Shown: piece by piece, positions 53,117 through 60,531 of the stretch
Layout: each line of letters opens with the position of its first letter
How positions within the stretch are numbered: the stretch's first letter is position 1
NCBI GenBank assembly: GCA_023228875.1
Contig: JALOAG010000006.1
Span: 62,001-126,000, forward strand
Direction: 5' to 3'
From: Bacteroidia bacterium
GTDB lineage: Bacteria; Bacteroidota; Bacteroidia; NS11-12g; UBA955
DNA: 64,000 bases
Program-made: the position numbers and the translations under genes
The notes under the pieces: model-generated
Databases searched by the model: none
What the model was told of the DNA's origin: nothing
What the model saw: the letters and a program-made list of their open reading frames with translations, nothing else

Positions 53117-53872
53117 TTATTTATCTAATTGTTGTTTGAGCATTGCCCATTTATTAATCCAATTTTTTCTTATTTCCTTATCAATTTCCCAATCTGTTTC
53201 ATGCAACTTGATAGAAAGTCGCACTATAACAACGTCTTTCTGGATATCAATAATTCGCATATTAAAACTGTTCAGGTTAGCTTTGTGACTAAATTCAATG
53301 ATTGATTGTCTAAACACTTGTTCAGTCTTTTCAATATCTTCAAACATCGTAATAGGCAACGGGAGTTCCACTTGTGCCTTACGTGTTTCACCCTTAGTAT
53401 AATTGACGATTTGGTTGTTTAAAACAATATTGTTTGGGATTAATACTAGGTCGCCTTCTTCACTTTGCAGCTGTACATTCATTAGGCTCAGGTTAATTAT
53501 TTTCCCTTTTTGCTCGCCAATTTTAACATAATCACCAATTTCAATATTGGAATTAAACATCAAGGTCATTCCATTAATTGCATTAGAGATATAATCCTTT
53601 GACAAAATGGCTATTGCTGCAGCAATAATGGAAATTGATGTAAAGAAGTGCTTTAGCTCTATATTGACAAGTTGGAGAAATGTAAAAAACAGAAGAATTG
53701 AGATAATGATTAAGGAAATGGTGTTTATTCCCACAATAAAATTGTCTATCCCTTGTATATTTTTTCTGCGCCTATAAAGGTGCAGGACGATAGCACGCAA
53801 AACAAGTATAGATGCTATAAACAATCCATTGATTAGCAATTTGCCCAGTGTAGTATCAATATTGGTAAACAT
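53117..53872 (-). CDS. Small-conductance mechanosensitive channel (MscS family)
   Basis: A 251-residue MscS-type channel that opens on membrane tension. Three N-terminal helices (about 10-30, 45-70 and 75-100), with the pore helix followed by NGMTLMFNSNIEIGDYVKIGEQKGKI, the family signature at the start of the beta domain; GDLVLIPNNIVLNNQIVNYT is also typical. No added sensory domain. It lies between parC (6-base gap) and tmk. Confidence 0.9.
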   Translation of the reverse strand: MFTNIDTTLGKLLINGLFIASILVLRAIVLHLYRRRKNIQGIDNFIVGINTISLIIISILLFFTFLQLVNIELKHFFTSISIIAAAIAILSKDYISNAINGMTLMFNSNIEIGDYVKIGEQKGKIINLSLMNVQLQSEEGDLVLIPNNIVLNNQIVNYTKGETRKAQVELPLPITMFEDIEKTEQVFRQSIIEFSHKANLNSFNMRIIDIQKDVVIVRLSIKLHETDWEIDKEIRKNWINKWAMLKQQLDK

Positions 53873-53878
53873 ACTTAA

Positions 53879-56788
53879 TTATAAGTCAAATAAGCTTTTT
53901 TGTCCAAAACTATCAATGTTGTCATCATCGTTTCTGTTACGAGTATCAATCACAGACATCTTAATCTCTTTGTTTTCAGGCTGCTTTGAATCCGTCTTCT
54001 TATTTATTTGATGTGAATCCTTTGAGTCAGTATTTGTTTTATCATTCTTTTGGGGTGCAGCATCAGTTTTTTCCTCAACCTGTGTTTCGTCAATCTTTAC
54101 AATTGTTTCTGTCTCTACCTTATCAGTCTCCAAGGTATCTTTCTCTATGATTACGTTTTCTTCCACATCTCCATCAACTTCTTCTATGATTGATTCATCT
54201 TCGTTTATTGCTTCACTGTGCTGCTTTGTTACAGTTCCTACCAATGGGGATAGCAATTTGATACTTACTAATTTTTCCGATGTCAGTTTGTTTCCATTTG
54301 CTTTCCAGCCTTTCACATCAATAAAATCAGCTAACAACAGCGTATTTGTAACTTTAGTTCCTCTTTCATTTTTATAGCTGTATTCAATCTCCGGGTTATC
54401 AAAAGTGGAAGCTACGAGTAGCTTTGCACCTCTTTCTTCGCTAATAAAGATAAATCTCCTACCTAAAGTTGTCGTTTCAATCTTAAATCTCTTTACAAAT
54501 ACAGATTTTGATGTAGGATCGTAATGAACCACATTGATTGGTTGAATTGAATGATACTTTTGGAGCAATACAATCTCTTTACCATCATACTTATTTGTGA
54601 GTTCGTTGTCTGTCAACTCGTAGCTGCCATCATTAAAAATCGCAAGAATTCTGTCCTCTGAAGTAAAAGAACCTAAGTATTCACCTCTTCCGTCTGTATT
54701 CAGTCTTCCTATTTCAATCTCATAATAAATATCACGACCGCGCTCAGTTGAAATTCCTTTTTGGGTCATTTCTATTTTTCTAATAGGATGTTTAGTCAAC
54801 ATGTTCCCACGCGAATTGCGACCTTTGATTGCTAAATCAGCAAAATTGTATTCGAAAAACTTATTTTTAGCTTTTGCCAATGAACTCAAATACACCCCGA
54901 TTTTTTCAGCTTCTGAGTTGTAGTTGGCTGTAAAATATAGAATTTTAGAACCAGGTGTACCAATTGTAACATCATACTCTTTATCACGAATCAGACTTAA
55001 CACATTGAACCTTTTGACAAAGGCAACCTTGCTCTTACCATCCGAATAAACAACATTGTACACCTTGCGGTCATCATTTTTTCTAAACACATCCACATGA
55101 ATCAAGTCCTTTCCCATGAACAGTTTGTCAGCAATTTTGCTTATTTGGTATTTACCATCTCTTCTAAAGGCTATGATATCATCAATGTCTGAGCAATCGG
55201 TAACATATTCATCTTTTTTCAAACCCATCCCTACAAAACCTTCTGCAAAATTTGCATACAACTTCTCGTTGGCAACAGCAACTACATTCGCTTCAATGTT
55301 ATCAAACAACCTTATTTCAGTTTTTCGTTCCTTCCCTTTGCCATATTTTTTTAACAGATTGTCAAAATAGTCAATTGCAAACTCAACAAGATGCTCAAGA
55401 TTGTACAACACTTCTTCTATTTGATTTTCAATAGCTTTGAGCAATTCATCCGCTTTAAACGAGTCAAACTTTGAGATACGTTTAATTCTAATCTCAGTTA
55501 ATCTTGTTATATCTTCAACTGTAACTTCCCTTTTTAGTCTGGGCTTAAAGGGTTCTAATCCTTTGTCAATGGTTTGTATGATATCTTCCCAAGTTTCGCA
55601 TTCTTCAATATCTCTGTATATTCTTTCTTCAATAAAAATCTTTTCAAGTGAACTAAAATGCCATTTCTCATTCAGATCGCCCAACTTAATTTTTAATTCT
55701 TGTTCTAAAAGGCTTACGGTCTTATGAGTACTGATTTCCAACATCTCATCGACTGACAGAAATACAGGTTTATCATTATAGATAACACAAGCATTGGGTG
55801 AGATAGAAACTTCGCAATCCGTAAAAGCATATAAGGCATCAATCGTCATTTCAGGGCTGATTCCAGACATTAATTGTATCTCAATCTCTACATCTTTAGC
55901 GGTATTATCAACCACCTTTCTGATTTTGATTTTGCCATTGTCATTTGCCTTTACAATGGAATCAATAATATTTCCGGTCGTAGTACCAAAAGGGATTTCT
56001 TTGATAATCAGTCGCTTTCCTTCTGCTTGTTCAATCCGTGCTCTCACTCTGATTTTTCCACCTTTCATTCCGCTGTTGTAATTTGAACAATCAGCCATTC
56101 CTCCGGTCATAAAATCAGGCAGTATATGAGTCTTTTTACCTTTGAGTACATCAATAGAAGCCAGGCACAACTCTCTAAAATTGTGTGGCAATATTTTGGT
56201 TGACAACCCAACGGCAATACCCTCAACGCCCTGTGCCAATACAAGTGGAAATTTTACAGGAAAATGAAGGGGTTCTTTTTTTCGACCGTCATAGGAATTT
56301 ACCCAAATTGTTGTTTGTGGATTATACAACACTTCTAAGGCAAAAGGAGTCAATCTTGCTTCAATGTATCGCGATGCAGCAGCACCATCTCCGGTTCTGA
56401 TGTCGCCCCAATTTCCCTGTGTATCAATTAACAGCTCCTTTTGTCCTAAATTCACCATGGCGTCACCAATGGCTGCATCACCATGAGGATGATACTGCAT
56501 AGTCTGCCCAATTACATTGGCAACTTTGTTATACCTTCCATCGTCCATTTCCTTCATTGCATGCAGAATTCTGCGTTGAACAGGCTTTAAACCATCATTC
56601 AAATCCGGTACTGCACGTTCTAAAATCACATATGAGGCATAGTCAAGAAACCAATTTTCATATAATCCTGCAACAGGCAAAACACCGCCATCATGACTTT
56701 TGTCATGTGTTATACCCCCATCAGAATCAGGGGAATCCATGTCTTCTTCGTTAATATTGTCCTCTATTGGTTCTTCTTCGTAACTCAT
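53879..56788 (-). CDS. parC: DNA topoisomerase IV subunit A
   Basis: The cleaving subunit of a type IIA topoisomerase; 969 residues. The catalytic tyrosine is Tyr141 in AAASRYIEAR, and the quinolone-region PHGDAAIGDAMV precedes it. The C-terminal beta-pinwheel is followed by about 130 residues rich in Glu, Asp, Lys, Thr and Gln (about 830-960), a low-complexity extension that ends QKSLFDL. The adjacent parE and lack of a strict GyrA box favour ParC over GyrA. Gap to parE is 21 bases. Confidence 0.93.
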   Translation of the reverse strand: MSYEEEPIEDNINEEDMDSPDSDGGITHDKSHDGGVLPVAGLYENWFLDYASYVILERAVPDLNDGLKPVQRRILHAMKEMDDGRYNKVANVIGQTMQYHPHGDAAIGDAMVNLGQKELLIDTQGNWGDIRTGDGAAASRYIEARLTPFALEVLYNPQTTIWVNSYDGRKKEPLHFPVKFPLVLAQGVEGIAVGLSTKILPHNFRELCLASIDVLKGKKTHILPDFMTGGMADCSNYNSGMKGGKIRVRARIEQAEGKRLIIKEIPFGTTTGNIIDSIVKANDNGKIKIRKVVDNTAKDVEIEIQLMSGISPEMTIDALYAFTDCEVSISPNACVIYNDKPVFLSVDEMLEISTHKTVSLLEQELKIKLGDLNEKWHFSSLEKIFIEERIYRDIEECETWEDIIQTIDKGLEPFKPRLKREVTVEDITRLTEIRIKRISKFDSFKADELLKAIENQIEEVLYNLEHLVEFAIDYFDNLLKKYGKGKERKTEIRLFDNIEANVVAVANEKLYANFAEGFVGMGLKKDEYVTDCSDIDDIIAFRRDGKYQISKIADKLFMGKDLIHVDVFRKNDDRKVYNVVYSDGKSKVAFVKRFNVLSLIRDKEYDVTIGTPGSKILYFTANYNSEAEKIGVYLSSLAKAKNKFFEYNFADLAIKGRNSRGNMLTKHPIRKIEMTQKGISTERGRDIYYEIEIGRLNTDGRGEYLGSFTSEDRILAIFNDGSYELTDNELTNKYDGKEIVLLQKYHSIQPINVVHYDPTSKSVFVKRFKIETTTLGRRFIFISEERGAKLLVASTFDNPEIEYSYKNERGTKVTNTLLLADFIDVKGWKANGNKLTSEKLVSIKLLSPLVGTVTKQHSEAINEDESIIEEVDGDVEENVIIEKDTLETDKVETETIVKIDETQVEEKTDAAPQKNDKTNTDSKDSHQINKKTDSKQPENKEIKMSVIDTRNRNDDDNIDSFGQKSLFDL

Positions 56789-56809
56789 TCAATAACTTTC
56801 ACTATATGA

Positions 56810-58717
56810 TTATGCTGCAACTTCGTTCTCTTCAACTATCAATGACTTGGATGTATTTTTCTCTTCTTTAAACATATCCTCTTTCTCTACTTTCAAATTC
56901 TCGATAATAAAATCTTGTCTATCCGGGGTATTTTTACCCATGTAGTATTTGAGTAGTTTCTCAATAGGCGTATCCTTTCTCAAGATAATGGGCTCCAAAC
57001 GCATATTGCTTCCTATAAACATTCCAAACTCATCAGGAGAAATTTCTCCTAATCCTTTAAAACGTGTAATCTCCGGCTTCGAACCCAAAACAGAAATTGC
57101 AGTTTGCTTCTCTGTTTCATCGTAACAATACACTGTTTCTTTTTTGTTTCTTACTCTAAACAATGGAGTTGTTAATATATACACATGTCCATTTTTGACA
57201 AGGTCAGGGAAAAATTGCAAGAAAAAGGTCATCATTAAAAGTCGGATGTGCATTCCGTCCACATCTGCATCGGTTGCTATGACTATCTTGTTGTATCTTA
57301 AAAACTCAATTCCTTCTTCAATCCCTAAGGCATGTTGCAATAGATTAAATTCTTCATTCTCGTAAACCACTTTTTTACTTAATCCATAACAATTTAGGGG
57401 CTTACCTCTAAGAGAAAACACTGCTTGGGTCTCAACATTTCTGGATTTAGTAATCGAACCTGAAGCCGAATCCCCTTCTGTGATAAATAAAGTGGATTCA
57501 AACCTTTCATCTTTATTTTCATCTGTAAAATGAATACGGCAATCTCTCAACTTCTTATTATGTACATTCGCTTTCTTTGCCCTTTGGTTAGCAAGTTTAC
57601 GAATACCTGCCATATCCTTTCGTTCTCTTTCAGACTGTTGAATTCGCGCCAGAAGAGCTTCTGCAACTGCGGGGTTTTTATGCAAATAATCATCTAACTC
57701 CTTTTTTATAAAATCATTAATAAAAACCCTCAATGAATTGCCACCAGGATACATTTCAGTAGAACCTAACTTGGTTTTAGTTTGGCTTTCAAATACCGGT
57801 TCTTGCACTTTTACAGCAATTGCACCAATGATCGCAGAACGCACATCGGATGGATCAAAATCCTTTTTATAAAAATCACGCAATGTTCTGACCAAGGCTT
57901 CTTTAAAAGCAGAAAGATGTGTTCCGCCTTGTGTTGTGTTTTGCCCATTGACAAAAGAATAATACTCTTCACCATATTGGTTGCCATGCGAAAATGCAAC
58001 TTCAATATCTTTTCCTTTGAAATGCAAAATCGGATAACGCAATGTTTCCATATCTGCTTTTCGCTCCAACAAATCCAACAAACCTCTTTTGGAATGAAAA
58101 ATCTGTCCGTTAAAGACTAAAGTAAGACCTGCATTCAAGAAACTGTAGTTCCAGAACTGCTCCTCCATAAAATGAGGGATATAACGGAAATTTCTAAAAA
58201 TAGTATTGTCCGGTTCAAATACGACAAGCGTTCCGTTTTTTTGGGTAGTGTCTTCAAGTGGGGCATCATTCACAAGAACGCCTTTTTCAAATTCAGCTTT
58301 CTTGGCTTTCCCGTCCCTAAAAGACTGTACCAAAAAATAATTAGAAAGAGCATTCACTGCTTTGGTACCCACCCCATTCAGTCCAACTGATTTTTGAAAA
58401 GCACCTGAATCATACTTTCCTCCGGTATTTATCTTAGAAACACAATCAACAACTTTGCCTAAAGGAATACCGCGCCCATAGTCGCGAACGGAAACTCGGC
58501 TTCCTGCAATACTCACTTCAATCTTGTTTCCAAATCCCATCATGTGTTCATCAATTGAGTTATCCACTACTTCTTTAATCAACACATAAATCCCGTCATC
58601 AGCGGCAGCACCATCACCCAATTTACCGATATACATTCCCGGACGCAGCCGGATATGTTCCTTCCAGTCTAAGGATTTGATATTGTCTTCTGTATATGAA
58701 ATTGGGTTCTCTGCCAT
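56810..58717 (-). CDS. parE: DNA topoisomerase IV subunit B
   Basis: ATPase subunit of topoisomerase IV, about 635 residues. The GHKL ATP site shows EVVDNSIDEHMMG, VRDYGRGIPLG and NGVGTKAVNALS; the TOPRIM domain shows TLFITEGDSASGS and ATDADVDGMHIR. The start MAENPISYTEDN at 58717 is the family start; the longer frame from 58768 adds 17 hydrophobic residues and crosses a variant -7 element. Confidence 0.94.
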   Translation of the reverse strand: MAENPISYTEDNIKSLDWKEHIRLRPGMYIGKLGDGAAADDGIYVLIKEVVDNSIDEHMMGFGNKIEVSIAGSRVSVRDYGRGIPLGKVVDCVSKINTGGKYDSGAFQKSVGLNGVGTKAVNALSNYFLVQSFRDGKAKKAEFEKGVLVNDAPLEDTTQKNGTLVVFEPDNTIFRNFRYIPHFMEEQFWNYSFLNAGLTLVFNGQIFHSKRGLLDLLERKADMETLRYPILHFKGKDIEVAFSHGNQYGEEYYSFVNGQNTTQGGTHLSAFKEALVRTLRDFYKKDFDPSDVRSAIIGAIAVKVQEPVFESQTKTKLGSTEMYPGGNSLRVFINDFIKKELDDYLHKNPAVAEALLARIQQSERERKDMAGIRKLANQRAKKANVHNKKLRDCRIHFTDENKDERFESTLFITEGDSASGSITKSRNVETQAVFSLRGKPLNCYGLSKKVVYENEEFNLLQHALGIEEGIEFLRYNKIVIATDADVDGMHIRLLMMTFFLQFFPDLVKNGHVYILTTPLFRVRNKKETVYCYDETEKQTAISVLGSKPEITRFKGLGEISPDEFGMFIGSNMRLEPIILRKDTPIEKLLKYYMGKNTPDRQDFIIENLKVEKEDMFKEEKNTSKSLIVEENEVAA

Positions 58718-58735
58718 GGCGTTCAAATGAAACAG

Positions 58736-58743
58736 CGAAATTA
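58736..58743 (-). promoter_or_regulatory. Variant -7 element (TAATTTCG) for parE-parC-mscS-tmk
   Basis: TAATTTCG followed by C on the minus strand, 18 bases before the parE ATG at 58717. Confidence 0.35.
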
Positions 58744-58768
58744 ACCCTACGGCTAAAGAGGTTATCAT

Positions 58769-59190
58769 AAAGTTTTAAACATCAAATTTGTTTGAATACC
58801 ATACGAAATCATTGTCTGCAAACGGCAATTTTAAAACATAGTATCTTTTCGTAGTACAAAATATACGTTCTTCTCACCCCACAATTCCACATAACATATT
58901 CGTAATTTCAGGGACTAAACAATAATGTGTAAGATGCAACTATTTTCTAGTGTCCTTTGCTTTAATTGGATTTTCAGAGAATTTGAGTTTATACAAGAAA
59001 GCTGCTGCAAAATGAAATTAACCTCTTTTTCACCATCTAAAATCAACAACTTTGCTTAATATTCTAACTAACCCTAACTTCTTTCGCTTCTAATAAAGTC
59101 GTTACTCTGAATATTGTAATTCTGTTTTGCCGGAAGGTGGGTTGTGTTGAGTTAAATGCAAGGAATAATATAAAAAGCCAGTTAATCATA
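58769..59190. other. Intergenic stretch without recognised gene
   Basis: About 420 AT-rich bases between the parE promoter region and the hsdR remnant. Stops are frequent in all frames and no repeat, RNA or protein family was recognised. It is the start of a 1.6-kb gene-poor zone that leads to the restriction-modification locus. Confidence 0.5.
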
Positions 59191-59469
59191 TCAATTCGTC
59201 ATTCCATTTATATAAGTTTCTACAAAGCCCAGGATTTTACTCAAAATTCTGTCGCCTGTTTTTTTGCGTTCCAAAACCGAAGGATTTTCGCCTTCCAACA
59301 ATTCCAAAATTTCATCTCTCAACGGTTCTCGTTCTGCATACAAGTAATTTTCAATCAGGGTTTGTGTTTTGTCGGCTGAAAGGTTTTCTTCTTTCACCTG
59401 TTTGTTGAAAGCATTTTGCTGTTCTGCTGTCCAGAACTTTTCAAATGCTTCGGGAATAGCTTTGTCTAG
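59191..59469 (-). pseudogene. 3' remnant of a type I restriction hsdR gene
   Basis: About 92 codons ending at TGA 59191. The product (LDKAIPEAFEKFWTAEQQ onward, including TLIENYLYAEREPLRDEILE and ending GFVETYINGMTN) looks like the C-terminal helical domain of one class of type I restriction R subunits. There is no start codon at its head and the rest of the gene is missing; a GTG at 59397 exists but is internal to the similarity. It is on the opposite strand to the intact hsdR and differs from that protein's C-terminus, so it derives from another locus. The left break coincides with the inverted-repeat element at 59466. The family call is from memory. Confidence 0.55.
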
Positions 59470-59535
59470 TCCTAAAATAGGTTTACACCAAAACGTGTAA
59501 AAATGGACAAAAAAAGTAAAGTCATTCTAGGACTA
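59466..59535. repeat. 70-bp element bounded by inverted repeats
   Basis: TAGTCCTA at 59466-59473 and TAGGACTA at 59528-59535 are perfect 8-bp inverted repeats, and three of the next four bases inward also match (AAAT against GAAT). Inside, TTTACAC and GTGTAAA form a second inverted pair around CAAAAC. It has the look of a miniature element or of a collapsed pair of insertion-sequence ends. No target duplication is visible. Confidence 0.5.
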
Positions 59536-59780
59536 AATTTGATTTTTTAATTTATTTTTGGATCTAAGTATTAACTTGTAAACTTTTTTAGGACGATATA
59601 TTCCCCAAGTGTTGCCAAAGAGCCATTTTCCTCATCACATTCGACAATCATATATTGAAGACTATCAACTGTTTAAAAAATTTCTATTAAGATTTCTTAA
59701 AAAAATAATTTGCTTAGTTAGGATTCCTTACTATGTTCACACCGGCAAAAATGCCAAAAAACAACTTAAATTAATTTAAA
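59536..59780. other. Gene-free stretch
   Basis: No open frame or known motif. A near-palindrome TAGTTAGGA/TCCTTACTA occurs at about 59717-59735, upstream of the thioredoxin-like stub; it may be the operator of the lost gene. Confidence 0.4.
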
Positions 59781-59858
59781 ATGACAAAATCAATTTTCTA
59801 TCACGCAGGATGCCCGGTGTGCATCAGCGCAAAATACAAACTTACGCAATCTTTTTGA
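59781..59858 (+). pseudogene. 5' stub of a thioredoxin-like gene
   Basis: Twenty-five codons from ATG 59781 to TGA 59858. The product begins MTKSIFYHAGCPVCISA, the N-terminal strand and redox-active CPVC of a thioredoxin-fold protein of the kind common in Bacteroidota, and then stops. The remaining two thirds of the fold is not found downstream in any frame. Best read as a truncated gene; an alternative is a tiny peptide with chance similarity. Confidence 0.5.
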
Positions 59859-60190
59859 AAAGATAATATGCAAAATGCGCAATATTGGTTTTAATCTGAT
59901 TGCCTGTTTATCAAGAGAATATTCCCATTTGCTTAGTATGTTGATATTTGAAATAAACATTGTATTATTGCGCATATTTATGAGTTGGCAGCAAGTGTAA
60001 AGGACGACCCGACAACAACAAACAGACGACTAAAAACAAGAAAAAAGTAAACCATTTTGACAGGTGACCAAAGACAGAAAAACGATATTACAAACGGACA
60101 GAGATTAATCCGACACACTAACCGACCCTCTGTTTTTTATTTTTTTCCCTCCGCACATTTTTTAAAAACAATTTTAACCAGCCGCACGGT
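59859..60190. other. Gene-free stretch before the restriction locus
   Basis: About 330 bases with no supported gene. From about 59990 the composition changes to runs rich in ACGAC and ACAAAC, unlike the neighbouring AT-rich DNA, which suggests imported or repetitive intergenic DNA. Confidence 0.4.
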
Positions 60191-60248
60191 CAAGCACATT
60201 TGGTTTTTCCCAACGCTAATGCCAACGCTGAAAAACCAAAAGAGCTTG
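60191..60248. repeat. 58-bp imperfect hairpin with a direct repeat in its loop
   Basis: Nineteen-base arms (60191-60209 and 60230-60248) pair at 17 of 19 positions, starting CAAGC and containing TTGGTTTTTC. The 20-base loop holds CCAACGCT twice. There is no T run to suggest a terminator. It resembles a REP- or MITE-type intergenic repeat. Confidence 0.6.
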
Positions 60249-60269
60249 CCCTTACCCACCCACGACAAT

Positions 60270-60289
60270 ATAGTGGACTTTTACACTAT
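60270..60289 (+). promoter_or_regulatory. Candidate operator for the restriction-locus HTH regulator
   Basis: ATAGTG-N8-CACTAT, perfect 6-bp arms, ending 18 bases before the -7 element, so it covers the -33 region of the HTH-hsdR-hsdS operon. Confidence 0.4.
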
Positions 60290-60307
60290 TCGACAATGTA
60301 TTTTTAC

Positions 60308-60315
60308 TATCTTTG
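60308..60315 (+). promoter_or_regulatory. -7 promoter element for the HTH-hsdR-hsdS operon
   Basis: TATCTTTG followed by ACCC, 27 bases before the HTH gene ATG at 60343. Confidence 0.55.
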
Positions 60316-60342
60316 ACCCGATAAAATTTAATAAGGCTTCAA

Positions 60343-60531
60343 ATGAACAGAATTAAAGAAGTTCTGAAAGAAAAAGGTATCTCACAAACTTGGCTTGCTC
60401 AAAAGCTGGACAAAAGCTACAACACGATAAACGAGTATGCCCGAAATGTGAGACAACCAAGCATTGAGGATTTGTATCGAATTGCAAAAATTTTGGATGT
60501 TAATGCCAAGGACTTATTGAAAGAAGAATAA
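60343..60531 (+). CDS. Small XRE-family HTH regulator of the restriction locus
   Basis: A 62-residue protein that is essentially one Cro/C1-type helix-turn-helix: ISQTWLAQKLDKSYNTINEYARN (helices 2-3, about 14-36) and PSIEDLYRIAKILDVNAKDLL. It is the size of controller proteins that delay restriction until methylation is established, although those are best known from type II systems. Its TAA overlaps the hsdR ATG (TAATG), so the two are translationally coupled. An inverted repeat over its promoter is a likely binding site. Confidence 0.88.
   Translation: MNRIKEVLKEKGISQTWLAQKLDKSYNTINEYARNVRQPSIEDLYRIAKILDVNAKDLLKEE

Noticed and set aside
53879..56788. GyrA as identity of the large topoisomerase subunit
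   Set aside because: It is paired with a ParE-type subunit and its C-terminal region ends in a low-complexity tail without a clear GyrA box; topoisomerase IV fits better, though a gyrA comparison elsewhere in the genome would settle it.
59790..59975. Sixty-one-codon minus-strand open frame
   Set aside because: It is the antisense shadow of the thioredoxin-like stub and following DNA; composition and motifs give no support.
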